A stretch of 64,000 nucleotides of DNA from Stackebrandtia endophytica (GCF_006716355.1 NZ_VFOW01000001.1:4216001-4280000); one strand, 5' to 3'. Positions 7,730-17,019 are shown, counted from the first letter of the stretch. The notes: generated by a model not told the origin, from the sequence alone. Numbers and translations: made by a program.

Positions 7730-8833
7730 GTGTCACCGTCGATATTGACCCCACGCGCCCTCAACCGGGCACTGCTGGACCGCCAGTGGCTGCTGCGCCG
7801 CACGGATCGGTCGGTCGCCGAGGTCGTCGAACACCTCTGTGGATTGCAAGCCCAACTGGGCGACCCGCCCTACTACCAACTGTGGAGTCGCATCCACGGG
7901 TTCCAACCCGACGACCTGTCGCGGCTGCTGCTCGACCGGGAGGTCGTCCGCGTCGTCCTCATGCGAGGCACGATTCACCTGGTCACCGCACGAGACTGCA
8001 TGAGCATGCGAGCGGCGGTGCAGCCCTACCTGACCCGGACCCTGTTCATCGGCAGTACCTTCGGTAAACGGATCGCCGGGATCGACGCCGACGAACTGGC
8101 CGACGCGGCCACCCGGCTGTTGGCCGACGGGCCGCTCACCAACGACGAACTTGCGCAACGGTTGGAGAAATCGTGGCCCGATTACGACGGCGGTGATCTC
8201 GCCTACGGTGCCCGCGGCCTGATCCCGCTGGTCCAGGTGCCGCCGCGCGGCGTGTGGGGTCGGGGCGGGCCGTTGACCTATGCCACCGCGACCCAGTGGC
8301 TCGACACCGAATCGGTCGAACCCGCGGTGCCGGACCTGGTGCTGCGCTACCTCGCCGCCTTCGGTCCCGCCAGTGTCGCCGACTTCCAGAAGTGGTCGGC
8401 GCTGACCCGAACGGCACCGGTCTTCGATTCACTGCGCGACCGGTTGACCGTCTACCAGGACCAGAACGGCCGCGAACTGTTCGATGTGGCCGGTACCGTC
8501 CTACCCGACCCGGACACCCCGGTGCCGGTCACCCTGGTGGGACCGTTCGACAACCTGCTGCTGGGACACGCCGACAAGTCCCGCATCATCTCCAAAGGCC
8601 ACGAGAAACGCGTGTTCGGCCCCAACGCGATCATCCGGGGGACCTACCTGGTGGACGGTGAGGTCGCCGGCGCCTGGAAGGTGGACCGATCTCGTAAATC
8701 CCGCGTCCGGATGATCATCGAACGGTTCACCCCGCTGTCGGACCGGCACACCGACGAACTCGTCCACCGCGCCGAGGAACTGCTCGAATTCGCCGCCGGC
8801 GATGTGCCGCAACGCGACCTCGCGTTCACCTGA
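7730..8833 (+). CDS. winged-helix (HTH_42) protein, AlkZ-like DNA glycosylase candidate
   Basis: A 367-residue protein of the HTH_42 superfamily, which includes the azinomycin self-resistance glycosylase AlkZ and E. coli YcaQ. The family segment GLQAQ gives Q40-A-Q42, the Q-x-Q form associated with AlkZ-like members; YcaQ-like members have Q-x-D. These enzymes remove bulky or cross-linked alkylated bases, and AlkZ-like copies are often next to genotoxin clusters. GTG 7730 has GAAGGA upstream and is preferred over an in-frame GTG at 7694 that overlaps the SARP stop codon. It follows the SARP gene by 32 bases on the same strand, so co-transcription is plausible. Activity and any link to the peptide locus are unproven. 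Confidence 0.8.
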   Translation: MSPSILTPRALNRALLDRQWLLRRTDRSVAEVVEHLCGLQAQLGDPPYYQLWSRIHGFQPDDLSRLLLDREVVRVVLMRGTIHLVTARDCMSMRAAVQPYLTRTLFIGSTFGKRIAGIDADELADAATRLLADGPLTNDELAQRLEKSWPDYDGGDLAYGARGLIPLVQVPPRGVWGRGGPLTYATATQWLDTESVEPAVPDLVLRYLAAFGPASVADFQKWSALTRTAPVFDSLRDRLTVYQDQNGRELFDVAGTVLPDPDTPVPVTLVGPFDNLLLGHADKSRIISKGHEKRVFGPNAIIRGTYLVDGEVAGAWKVDRSRKSRVRMIIERFTPLSDRHTDELVHRAEELLEFAAGDVPQRDLAFT

Positions 8834-8885
8834 CCGCGGTGAGCTTGCCGGTACGTGGTGACCGGACCGGCTACGATCCCTTGCC

Positions 8886-9335
8886 ATGGCGACCAGCACG
8901 CGAACCAACTCACCCGTCATCCTGCCGATCCTCATCGGGATCGTGCTGATCCTCGGAGGTTGGACCGCCATGAACCTCCGGGGCGGGGTCTCCGCCGACG
9001 ACACCGCCGATCGGGAGGAGGCCACCGCGACCGTGGAAAGCTGCGAGGAGGTCGGGCCACTGAGCCTGTCCGGAGTCGGCTACTGGTGGAGCTGCCGCGC
9101 CATGGTGACCACTCAGGAGGGTGACTCCTACTCCCAGGTGTTCAACGGTTCGCAGTTCGCCCCTGACGACGTCGGTTCGCAGTTCCCGATCGTCAACGCC
9201 GGTCAGGACTCCAACAGCTGGACCCGCGCCGACCTTCCCCACAACAACTGGGCCATCGTCGCGACCGCCGTCGGGTTGATCGCCGGCGCGATATGCCTGA
9301 TCGTCGGTATTCGGGGACTGTTGCGTCGCGGCTGA
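8886..9335 (+). CDS. small two-helix membrane protein
   Basis: A 149-residue protein with a hydrophobic helix at about 11-30 and another at about 121-143, flanking an extracytoplasmic domain with two cysteines (CEE and WSCR). It ends in the basic stop-transfer segment GLLRRG. The layout resembles the actinobacterial DUF6346 group, but I am not sure of that assignment. No function can be assigned. It follows the glycosylase candidate on the same strand with a 52-base gap. Confidence 0.7.
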   Translation: MATSTRTNSPVILPILIGIVLILGGWTAMNLRGGVSADDTADREEATATVESCEEVGPLSLSGVGYWWSCRAMVTTQEGDSYSQVFNGSQFAPDDVGSQFPIVNAGQDSNSWTRADLPHNNWAIVATAVGLIAGAICLIVGIRGLLRRG

Positions 9336-9370
9336 CAACCGACCAGACTCGACCGACCGGACTCGACCGG

Positions 9371-10204
9371 TCAGACCGTGATCGTGGCGACCACCGCGTG
9401 CGGGTCGCCGTCGCCGTCGGAGGACTTGGTCCACTTGCCGTCCTCGGCGCTCCAGGTGATGCCGTTGTAGGACACCGAGGTGACGCCGTGACCGTGGGAA
9501 TGCGCCACCAGCCACGCCGCGTACTGCCAGCCGTCCCGCGGGGTGTCCACCGGAACCGACAGATCCGTCTCGCCCTCGGTGTAGATGGTGTTGTCGCCCC
9601 AGTCCCCCAACAGTGAACTGGTCAACGCCGACACCGTCGCCGTGACGCCGCCCTCCTCGTCGGTGGAGCGACAGGTGAGCGCCTCATCGGCGGCTCCGGT
9701 GTAGGCGGCCACCATGATGGCCGAATCATCCGCCCACTGTTCGTACTCCTCGGGGAAAGCGCTGCGCTGCACCGCTTGTGCGGCGTCGGTGACGCGCATG
9801 TCCTCCCAGCCGGGAATGCGTTCGAGGTGTTCGTAGAAGACCTCGGCGGCGTATCGCGGGTCCATGACCTGCTCCTCGGTACCCCAGCCCTGGCTGGGCC
9901 GCTGCTGGAACAGGCCCAGCGAGTCACGGTCGCCGTAGTCGATGTTGTGAAGCTTGGATTCCTGCCACGCGGTGGCCAACGCGACGATCAGACCCCGGTC
10001 GGGAATCCCGCGCCGCAGACCGATCGCGGTGATGGTGGCGGCGTTGGCGGCCTGCTCCTCGTCGAGTTGAACGGTTCCCTCGTCGACGGTGATGGTGCAG
10101 GCGTACTGGAACGACCCGAAATCGCGGAAGTCACCGCATCCGGCCAGTAGGGACGCACCGGCGGCGAGAACCCCGGTGGTCACCGCGAAACGGCGAAGTC
10201 TCAT
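9371..10204 (-). CDS. secreted lipoprotein with lysozyme/transglycosylase-like domain
   Basis: A 277-residue protein from ATG 10204, which has GAGAGG nine bases upstream; ATG 10213 is too close to that site. It starts with a basic n-region and hydrophobic stretch ending in the lipobox LLAGC, so it should be lipid-anchored outside the membrane. The middle contains ATAWQESKLHN and SLGLFQQRPSQGWG, a pattern seen in actinobacterial proteins with a lytic-transglycosylase-like fold. The glutamate in WQES is the candidate catalytic acid. A role in peptidoglycan turnover is likely from the family but not shown. Substrate and partners are unknown. Confidence 0.78.
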   Translation of the reverse strand: MRLRRFAVTTGVLAAGASLLAGCGDFRDFGSFQYACTITVDEGTVQLDEEQAANAATITAIGLRRGIPDRGLIVALATAWQESKLHNIDYGDRDSLGLFQQRPSQGWGTEEQVMDPRYAAEVFYEHLERIPGWEDMRVTDAAQAVQRSAFPEEYEQWADDSAIMVAAYTGAADEALTCRSTDEEGGVTATVSALTSSLLGDWGDNTIYTEGETDLSVPVDTPRDGWQYAAWLVAHSHGHGVTSVSYNGITWSAEDGKWTKSSDGDGDPHAVVATITV

Positions 10205-10553
10205 GGGCTTCATCCTCTCGATCGGCTGTCGCCGCGAGAACCGGCCGGTGACGCTTCCGGTGTCCACCGGTGGCGCCGCCACCGGTACACCAACCACGTT
10301 CTCGAACCCATGTGCCACTTTCCGCAGCAGCCATGGGCGGCGAACAGGTCTCCTCATCTCGACGCGCCGCAGACGACGTGACCATCGTGACGAACGAGAC
10401 AACCTCTAGGACCTGAATGATACGCAGAGGTACTCACCAGACCCGTCGGCGGACGGTCACCTTCCGGTAGCTCGGTGTCAATGTCGAGAGGTGTTCAGTG
10501 GCCACTGTGGCGGGTCGGCGGTCGAGACCCACCCACCACCGAACAGCGCTGCG
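10205..10553. other. 349-bp intergenic stretch
   Basis: The stretch contains the promoter side of the lipoprotein gene and the downstream side of the crotonase gene. A perfect 9-bp hairpin (10266-10274 with 10278-10286, loop GCC) lies about 60 bases before the lipoprotein start and would be in its 5' leader. I see no convincing gene in it. Confidence 0.4.
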
Positions 10554-11348
10554 CTATGACCGGGACTGCTTGGGTATCCAGGACGGATCCCGCTTTTCGG
10601 CGAAGGCGGCGACCCCTTCCCGGCCCTCCTCGGACAGGAAGAACTCGGCCGACAACGTGGCCAACCGCGCCAGCTCCTCACCGATGTCGGGTCGGTCGGC
10701 GCGAAGCAGCCGTTTGGCGCCACGAATCGCCCCCGGGGCGCCGCGCACCAGATCCTCGGCGTACCCGGCCACCGCGATGTCCACATCCACCGCCGGAACG
10801 GCCTGCGTGACCAGACCGATCGTCTCGGCACGCCGACCGTCGAAGACCGCGCCGGTCAGATACAACTCGGAGGCGTCACGGGGACGCAGACGCGGAAGTA
10901 CCGTCGCCGAGATGACCGCCGGGATCACACCGATCCGTACCTCGGTGAACGCGAAGGTCGCCTCAGCGGCGCACACCGCGATGTCGGCGGCGGCGATCAA
11001 CCCCAGCCCGCCCGCGCGGGCCGGGCCACCCACCCGAGCCACGATCGGTTTGTCGAACGTCCACATCGTCGACAACACCTCGGTCAGCAGGGCGGCGGGC
11101 ACCTCCCCGGCCTCCCGGGCGGCCGCGGTCTCCTTCAAATCCGCGCCGGAGCAGAAGACCCGCCCGGCGTGACCGAGTACCACCACGCGGACCTCGTCAT
11201 CGGCCTCCGCCTCGGCGAACCGGTCCAACAGTTGCCGCATCAGCGGCGTCGACAGGGCATTGCGGTTGGCGTCGCTGTTCAACGTCACGGTGGCCACGCC
11301 GTGGGCGGCGGTGTATGTGACCAACTCGTCTGGGTTGTCCTGTTGCAT
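10554..11348 (-). CDS. enoyl-CoA hydratase/isomerase family protein
   Basis: A 264-residue crotonase-fold protein. The first oxyanion-hole segment is GRVFCSGADLKE, and the second is around GGPARAGGLGLIAAADIAV. It should act on an acyl-CoA thioester, but the substrate cannot be read from sequence. Its ATG is only 19 bases from the divergent hemW start, so the two share a very compact promoter region. Confidence 0.88.
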   Translation of the reverse strand: MQQDNPDELVTYTAAHGVATVTLNSDANRNALSTPLMRQLLDRFAEAEADDEVRVVVLGHAGRVFCSGADLKETAAAREAGEVPAALLTEVLSTMWTFDKPIVARVGGPARAGGLGLIAAADIAVCAAEATFAFTEVRIGVIPAVISATVLPRLRPRDASELYLTGAVFDGRRAETIGLVTQAVPAVDVDIAVAGYAEDLVRGAPGAIRGAKRLLRADRPDIGEELARLATLSAEFFLSEEGREGVAAFAEKRDPSWIPKQSRS

Positions 11349-11367
11349 GGAAAGTACGGTATAACCC

Positions 11368-12588
11368 GTGCCTTCAGCCTTGCCAGACGGTGAACCCGCG
11401 CCCGCCGACGGGCGGCTGCCCGATCACGCCTTGACCCGGCCGTCGGCCGCCGGATTCGGTGTCTACGTGCACGTACCGTTCTGCGCCACCCGCTGCGGTT
11501 ACTGCGACTTCAACACCTACACCGCCGAGGAACTGGGCGGCGGTGTCAGTCGCGACACCTACCCGGAGGTGTTGCGTCAGGAGTTCACGCTGGCGAAAAC
11601 GGTGTTGGACGGCGCCCGCGGACCGGTCGACACCGTCTTCATCGGCGGCGGCACCCCCACGTTGCTGGACGCCTCGGCGCTGACCGGAATCGTCGCCGAC
11701 ATCGACCGCACCTTCGGGTTGGCGCCCGATGCGGAGATCACCACCGAGGCCAACCCCGAGACCGTCGACGAGACCTATCTGCGTCAACTGCGCGACGGCG
11801 GATTCACCCGGGTGTCACTGGGAATGCAGTCGGCCTCGCCGGGCGTCTTGGCGATCCTGGAACGGTCACACACCCCCGGCCGGGCCCTGGAGGCCGCAGC
11901 GGCCGCTCGCCGCGCCGGATTCGACCACGTCAACCTCGACCTCATCTACGGCACCCCCGGCGAACACGCCGACGACTTCCGCGACAGCCTCGCCGCCGCC
12001 GTCGACGCCGGCGCCGACCACGTCTCGGCGTACTCCCTGATCGTGGAGGACGGGACCGCCCTGGCGGCCAAGGTGCGTCGCGGTGTCATCGCCCAACCCA
12101 GCGACGACGTCGCCGCAGACCGGTACCTGATGGCCGAGGAGATCCTGTCGGAAGCCGGATTGAACTGGTACGAGGTGTCGAACTGGGCCGCCACCGAGCG
12201 GGCCCGGTGCCGCCACAACCTGCTGTACTGGCGAGGCGGCGACTGGTGGGGTTTCGGTCCCGGTGCGCATAGTCACATCGCAGGCGTGCGCTGGTGGAAT
12301 GTCAAGCATCCATCGCGTTACTCTCAGCGACTGACAGCGCGGCGGTCCCCGGCGCAAGGTCGCGAAATCCTCACAGATCATCAACGATATGTCGAAGATG
12401 TGATGCTGAGGACTCGCCTGGCCGAGGGAATGCCGATAGCGTCGTTGCAGCCGTCCGGCGTCGCCGCAATACCCCCCATCGCGGCGGCCGGATTGTTGGA
12501 CACCGGCGCACTGTCCACGGGCACGGTTCGGTTGACGTTGCGAGGCCGTCTGTTGGCTGACGCGGTGATACGGGACCTGCTCGATTGA
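11368..12588 (+). CDS. hemW: radical SAM heme chaperone HemW
   Basis: A 406-residue protein with radical-SAM cluster motif CATRCGYC at about residues 38-45, preceded by VYVHVPF as in HemW/HemN-like proteins. It then has GGGTPTLL and the later W-G-F-G-P-G-A-H-S-H segment. HemW binds heme and inserts it into target proteins; older annotation calls it coproporphyrinogen III oxidase. The start is GTG 11368. It stands alone on the plus strand, followed after 64 bases by the CapA-like gene. Confidence 0.92.
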   Translation: MPSALPDGEPAPADGRLPDHALTRPSAAGFGVYVHVPFCATRCGYCDFNTYTAEELGGGVSRDTYPEVLRQEFTLAKTVLDGARGPVDTVFIGGGTPTLLDASALTGIVADIDRTFGLAPDAEITTEANPETVDETYLRQLRDGGFTRVSLGMQSASPGVLAILERSHTPGRALEAAAAARRAGFDHVNLDLIYGTPGEHADDFRDSLAAAVDAGADHVSAYSLIVEDGTALAAKVRRGVIAQPSDDVAADRYLMAEEILSEAGLNWYEVSNWAATERARCRHNLLYWRGGDWWGFGPGAHSHIAGVRWWNVKHPSRYSQRLTARRSPAQGREILTDHQRYVEDVMLRTRLAEGMPIASLQPSGVAAIPPIAAAGLLDTGALSTGTVRLTLRGRLLADAVIRDLLD

Positions 12589-12652
12589 GACCCCGAGTCC
12601 GTTTCCGGTGACCTGGAGGCGGACGACCCCCGCACCCCTGTGAAGGTTCGCA

Positions 12653-13831
12653 ATGACCGGCGTTTCCCCCTCTTCGCCGTTGAGAAACTGGGCCAGGCCC
12701 GTCGTCGTGATTCCGGCCGCCGTCGTGGCGGTGGTGATCGTGGTGGCGATGGCGCTGCTGGTGATCCCCGGTGGCTCGACCGCGCCGCTGTCACCCGGCC
12801 AGTCTCCGGTGGCCGGCTCCTCAGACAACCCCGGCTCCGACGACCCGGAGGCCGATTCCGACACCATCACGATCGCCGGAGTCGGTGACACCGTGTTGGG
12901 AGCCATCCCCGACCGGCTGCCGCCCGGCGACGGTGCGGGATTCTTCGACCGGGTCTCCGACGAACTGTCGGCCGATGTGATGTTCGGAAACCTGGAGGGC
13001 CCGTTGTCGGAGCGCACCGATTTCCAGAAGTGCGAGGGCGACGGCTGCGTCTACCTGCGCATGCCACCCCATTACGCGCCCCGGTTCGCCGAAGCCGGGT
13101 TCGACGTCATGAACATCGCCAACAACCACGGCTACGACTCCGGGCCCGAAGGCGTCCTCGACACCCAACGTGCTCTGTCCGATGTGGGCATCCCACTGTC
13201 GGGTATCAAGGGCGAGGTCGTCGAGTTGGAGGTCAAGGGGCTCACCGTCGCCGTCGTCGGCGTCGCGCCCTATGACTTCTACACCAACCTCCTGGACCTG
13301 TGGGCGGTTCAGCAGCTGGTCTCGGCGGCCGACGAATCCGCCGACCTGGTCGTATTCAGCATGCACGTCGGAGCCGAGGGCACTGACAGGCGGCACGTCA
13401 CCGGCGCCGACGAGGAGTACTTCGGGGAGTCCCGCGGCAACTCCACCCAGGTCGCGCATACCGCGATCGACGCCGGTGCCGACGTGGTTTTCGGTCACGG
13501 CCCCCACGTCCTGCGGGGCATCGAGTACTACAACGGGCGGATCATCGCTCACAGTCTGGGCAACTTCGCCGGCTACGCGGTGTTGGACTCCACCGGAGCC
13601 CTCGGCCGGGGCGCGATTCTGAAGGTCACCATGACCCCCGACGGTGAATTCGTCTCCGGTTCGGTGGTGCCGACCCACATGGTGGACGGCGGCTATCCGG
13701 CCGTCGACCCCGGCAACGGAGCGTGGTCCGACTTCAACGAGTTGGCCGCCGACTTCGGTGATGCCGGAGTGACCGTCGCCGATGACGGAAGTCTGGTGCT
13801 GTTAGAGGTCCTCTTGGACGGCCGCTCGTGA
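12653..13831 (+). CDS. CapA-family (PGA_cap) metallophosphatase-like protein
   Basis: A 392-residue protein with an N-terminal transmembrane helix at about 17-42, a Ser/Pro/Asp-rich linker, and a CapA domain. Recognisable motifs are GVGDTVLG, VMFGNLEGPLS, NIANNHGYDSG, VFSMHVGAE, FGHGPHVLRG and IAHSLGNFAG, matching the calcineurin-like fold that binds two metals. CapA proteins are associated with poly-gamma-glutamate or capsule synthesis, but many actinobacterial homologues are stand-alone with unknown substrate. No capsule genes are nearby. The domain should face outside the membrane. Confidence 0.85.
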   Translation: MTGVSPSSPLRNWARPVVVIPAAVVAVVIVVAMALLVIPGGSTAPLSPGQSPVAGSSDNPGSDDPEADSDTITIAGVGDTVLGAIPDRLPPGDGAGFFDRVSDELSADVMFGNLEGPLSERTDFQKCEGDGCVYLRMPPHYAPRFAEAGFDVMNIANNHGYDSGPEGVLDTQRALSDVGIPLSGIKGEVVELEVKGLTVAVVGVAPYDFYTNLLDLWAVQQLVSAADESADLVVFSMHVGAEGTDRRHVTGADEEYFGESRGNSTQVAHTAIDAGADVVFGHGPHVLRGIEYYNGRIIAHSLGNFAGYAVLDSTGALGRGAILKVTMTPDGEFVSGSVVPTHMVDGGYPAVDPGNGAWSDFNELAADFGDAGVTVADDGSLVLLEVLLDGRS

Positions 13832-13973
13832 TGAGCGGCGGTCCGGGCGGGTACCTTCGCCCGGCGGAGGCGGCCCTGCATACCGGAGCTTCTTGGAGAA
13901 GACGGAGTATGCAGGGGCACCGACGACGCCGCGAGGCGCCCGGCAGGGCATGCGCGCAACAGAACAGTAGGTT
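13830..13973. repeat. dispersed intergenic repeat, copy without terminal repeats
   Basis: This stretch between the convergent CapA-like and DUF4870 genes is clearly similar to the reverse complement of the interior of the MITE-like element at 30559-30724. Shared blocks include GAGCGG near 13833, GCATACCGGA near 13879, GTATGCAGGG at 13908-13917, GCCGCGAGGCGCCCG at about 13929-13943 and GCGCAACAGAACAG near 13954-13967. The 18-bp terminal inverted repeats of the other copy are not visible here, so this is either an older, trimmed copy or a related element. Confidence 0.6.
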
Positions 13974-14026
13974 GCGGCCCCTAGTTCGGTTGCGGACGCG
14001 CGCACGACCTGTCGACGAACTCGACG

Positions 14027-14620
14027 TCAGTTCTTGATCATGCGGATCGCGCCGGGATAGGCGTGGATCTCACCCCGGTTGGCCTTGGAACCTCCGATAC
14101 ACGCGGCGGCGATCTGCCAGGCGACCAGACCGAGTGCCACGGGAACGATCAACAGATAGCTGATGAAGCCGATGCCGCCGGTCATGAAGCCCAGCACCAT
14201 CGAGATCAGGCACACCAGAAGATACGACCCGAGCATGTAGATCAACATCGACAAATGGAAGTTCAGCGCGTTGGTGCTGCATTCGCGGACGAAACGGGAC
14301 CGGGCTCCGGCGTTGAGCCGGAAGATCAACGGCGGGATCCAACCGAACACCGCACCGAGGTAGCAGCCCATCGCGGCGTCGCTGCGCTCCTGCTGGGTGA
14401 CACCGAACTGGGAGGGCTGCTGCCCCGGCGGGTAGGCGTAGGGGTCACCCTGCGGCGGGTAACCGGGTTGTCCCATCGGCTCGTAACCGGGCTGCTGATA
14501 ACCGGGCTGCTGCGGGTATCCGGGCTGGGCACCGTAGCCGTATCCCGCCTGCTGCGGAGGTTGGCCGTATTGGGTGGGGTCCTGCGGCTGCTGGCCGTAG
14601 TCATATTGCGGGTAGGTCAC
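14027..14620 (-). CDS. DUF4870 membrane protein with Pro/Gln/Gly/Tyr-rich N-terminus
   Basis: A 197-residue protein from GTG 14620; an in-frame ATG at 14695 would add 25 residues with no typical features. The first 70 residues are low-complexity repeats of QPGY and PPQ type, likely a disordered cytoplasmic tail. The rest is a DUF4870 domain (ERSDAAMGCYLGAVFGWIPP, then hydrophobic helices). Function is unknown. It is transcribed divergently from hrcA and shares the upstream region carrying the CIRCE operator. Confidence 0.78.
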   Translation of the reverse strand: MTYPQYDYGQQPQDPTQYGQPPQQAGYGYGAQPGYPQQPGYQQPGYEPMGQPGYPPQGDPYAYPPGQQPSQFGVTQQERSDAAMGCYLGAVFGWIPPLIFRLNAGARSRFVRECSTNALNFHLSMLIYMLGSYLLVCLISMVLGFMTGGIGFISYLLIVPVALGLVAWQIAAACIGGSKANRGEIHAYPGAIRMIKN

Positions 14621-14716
14621 GAACTCACGGTACTGGGTCGGCGCCCGCTGGTTGGGGTGCGGACCACACGTGTAGTCGCTCGCCGGGGGTCCCATGCTGG
14701 CCGGTACCGGGTAGGC

Positions 14717-14743
14717 TTGGCACTCGTCAGCTGGGAGTGCCAG
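14717..14743. promoter_or_regulatory. CIRCE operator upstream of hrcA
   Basis: The inverted repeat TTGGCACTC-N9-GAGTGCCAG matches the CIRCE consensus TTAGCACTC-N9-GAGTGCTAA with one change per arm and the exact 9-base spacer. HrcA binds CIRCE, so the operon should be autoregulated and heat-inducible. The site lies 30 bases before the hrcA start and between it and the divergent DUF4870 gene. Confidence 0.9.
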
Positions 14744-14773
14744 AATCAGCCGAACCTGGGAGGTGCGTAGACG

Positions 14774-15796
14774 ATGACGATGGGCGAACGGCGGCTTGAC
14801 GTGCTGCGTGCCATAGTCGAGGACTATGTCCTGACCCAGGAACCGGTCGGTTCGAAGTCACTGGCGCACCGGCACGCCCTGGGTGTGTCCCCCGCCACGA
14901 TCCGCAACGACATGGCGGCGTTGGAGGACGAGGGTTACATCCGTCAGCCGCACACCAGTGCCGGTCGGGTCCCCACCAACAAGGGGTACCGGCTGTTCGT
15001 GGACCGTCTCAGCAAGATCAAGCCGTTGACCGCGGCCGAACGTCGCGCGGTGCACCGGTTCCTCGACGAGGCCGTCGACCTCAACGACGTCATCCACCGG
15101 ACGGTGCGGCTGCTGGCGCAGTTGACCCGCCAGGTCGCGGTCGTGCAGTACCCGAGCCTGTCTCGATCGGAGGTGCGGCACCTGGAACTGGTTCCGTTGA
15201 CCGCCGGCCGGCTCATGCTGGTCATGATCACCGACACCGGTCGCGTGGAGCAACGCATCGTCGACCTGCCCGCCGACCTGTCCGAAGAGGACGTCCTCAG
15301 TCTGCGGCAGGCCATCAACGACAAGCTTGTGGGGGTTCGGCTCGCCGAGACCCCGCTGGAAATCCAATCGCTGGTCGAGGAGAGCGCACCTCACCTGCGT
15401 CCGGCGATGACCACGCTGTCGACCGTGCTGCTGGAGACCCTCGTCGAGCGCGGCGAGGAACGTCTCGCGTTGGCCGGTACCGCGAACCTCACCCGCAGTG
15501 CCCTGGACTTCTCCGGTTCGCTACGCCCGATTCTGCAGGCGTTGGAGGAGGAGGTGGTGTTGCTGAAGTTGCTCGGCGAGGTCGACTCCGGCGCCACCTT
15601 GCGAATCTCGATCGGTGAGGAGAACGACATCGTGGGCCTGGACGGCACTTCGGTGGTCAGCACGGGGTATGGTCCGGCAGGTTCGGTTGTGGGCGGCCTG
15701 GGAGTCGTCGGCCCGACCAGAATGGACTACCCCGGCACGATCGCGGCGGTGCGGACCGTGGCCCGGTACGTCAGTGAAATCCTGGCGCAGAATTGA
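14774..15796 (+). CDS. hrcA: heat-inducible transcription repressor HrcA
   Basis: A 340-residue protein with typical HrcA sequence: winged helix at the N-terminus ([43 protein letters not shown]), followed by the GAF-like and dimerisation domains with IGEEN near residue 280. It represses heat-shock genes by binding CIRCE. The start ATG 14774 is close to a second ATG at 14780. It is followed by dnaJ, a standard actinobacterial order. Confidence 0.96.
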   Translation: MTMGERRLDVLRAIVEDYVLTQEPVGSKSLAHRHALGVSPATIRNDMAALEDEGYIRQPHTSAGRVPTNKGYRLFVDRLSKIKPLTAAERRAVHRFLDEAVDLNDVIHRTVRLLAQLTRQVAVVQYPSLSRSEVRHLELVPLTAGRLMLVMITDTGRVEQRIVDLPADLSEEDVLSLRQAINDKLVGVRLAETPLEIQSLVEESAPHLRPAMTTLSTVLLETLVERGEERLALAGTANLTRSALDFSGSLRPILQALEEEVVLLKLLGEVDSGATLRISIGEENDIVGLDGTSVVSTGYGPAGSVVGGLGVVGPTRMDYPGTIAAVRTVARYVSEILAQN

Positions 15797-15838
15797 TCAC
15801 CATGGAACCAACCATCCTCTGAAATGACGAGAGCACAC

Positions 15839-16972
15839 GTGGCCAAGGACTATTACAGCATTCTGGGCGTCTCGCGCGACGCCACGCCTGACGACCTCAA
15901 GCGGGCATACCGCAAGCTGGCGCGTGAGTTCCACCCGGATGTCAATCCCGCGCCCGAAGCCGCTGAGAAGTTCAAAGAGATCAACGCCGCCTTCGAGGTG
16001 TTGTCCGATCCCCAGAAACGCCAGATCGTCGACATGGGGGGCGATCCGTACGCCACCGCCGGCGGCGGTGGCGGTCCCGCCGGACCGTTCATGGGCTTCC
16101 AGGACATCATGGATGCGTTCTTCGGCGGTGGCGGTATGGGCGCCGCCCGAGGACCCCGGTCGCGCACCCGTCCCGGTGCCGACGCGGTGTTGCGGTTGGA
16201 TTTGGAGCTCAACGAAGCCGCGTTCGGTATGGAATCGCCCATCACCGTCGACACCGCGGTCGTCTGTTCCACGTGTGAGGGGCTCGGCACCGCCGACCAT
16301 TCCCCACCGGTCTCCTGTGACACCTGTTCGGGTTCCGGTGAGGTCCAAAGCGTCCAACGCACGATTCTGGGACAGGTCGTCACCGCGCGTCCCTGCCCGT
16401 CGTGCAACGGTTACGGCTCCGTGATCCCCAACCCATGCGGAAAGTGTGGCGGGGACGGCCGGGTGCGGACCCGTCGCAAGCTGACGGTGAAGATCCCGCC
16501 GGGCGTCGAAGACGGTATGCGCATCCGGTTGGCCGGTCAGGGTGAGGTCGGTCCCGGTGGCGGTCCCGCCGGTGACCTGTATGTCGAGATCCGGGAGAAG
16601 CCGCACGACGTCTTCACCCGTGAAGGCGACGACCTGCACTGCAAGCTCAAGATCCCGATGACCGCCGCCGCGTTGGGAACCCGGGTCACGGTGACCACTC
16701 TCGACAGTGAGGAGACCGTCGACGTCCACTCCGGTACTCAGCCGGGGTCGACGCTGCGGATTCGCGGTGCGGGAGTGCCCAAGCTGCGCGGCGGTGAGGC
16801 ACGCGGTGACCTGTACGTCCATCTGGACATCCGCACACCCACCAAATTGGACGCCGAGCAGGAGCAGTTGCTGCACAAGCTGGCGTCACTGCGCGACGAG
16901 GAGATCATCGAGCCGGTCAAGGGCAACGGTTTCTTCTCCCGGATGCGCGACGCGTTCAACGGCCACGCCTGA
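15839..16972 (+). CDS. dnaJ: chaperone DnaJ (DnaJ2 type)
   Basis: A 377-residue protein with J-domain HPD in REFHPDV, a Gly/Phe-rich linker at about 75-105, four CxxCxGxG zinc motifs ([32 protein letters not shown]) and C-terminal substrate domains. It is the co-chaperone of DnaK. GTG 15839, beginning [11 protein letters not shown] and with GAGAG upstream, is chosen over an ATG five codons earlier, because family members begin at this point. It is co-transcribed with hrcA and closed by a strong terminator. Confidence 0.95.
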   Translation: MAKDYYSILGVSRDATPDDLKRAYRKLAREFHPDVNPAPEAAEKFKEINAAFEVLSDPQKRQIVDMGGDPYATAGGGGGPAGPFMGFQDIMDAFFGGGGMGAARGPRSRTRPGADAVLRLDLELNEAAFGMESPITVDTAVVCSTCEGLGTADHSPPVSCDTCSGSGEVQSVQRTILGQVVTARPCPSCNGYGSVIPNPCGKCGGDGRVRTRRKLTVKIPPGVEDGMRIRLAGQGEVGPGGGPAGDLYVEIREKPHDVFTREGDDLHCKLKIPMTAAALGTRVTVTTLDSEETVDVHSGTQPGSTLRIRGAGVPKLRGGEARGDLYVHLDIRTPTKLDAEQEQLLHKLASLRDEEIIEPVKGNGFFSRMRDAFNGHA

Positions 16973-16986
16973 CGGGTACGGCGTGA

Positions 16987-17019
16987 GGGCGTACGCGGAT
17001 ACCGCGTACGCCCTTTTTT
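16987..17019 (+). terminator. intrinsic terminator of hrcA-dnaJ
   Basis: A perfect 12-bp stem (16987-16998 with 17002-17013) with an ATA loop is followed by six T residues. It lies 14 bases after the dnaJ stop codon and is one of the clearest Rho-independent terminators in the window. Confidence 0.93.
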
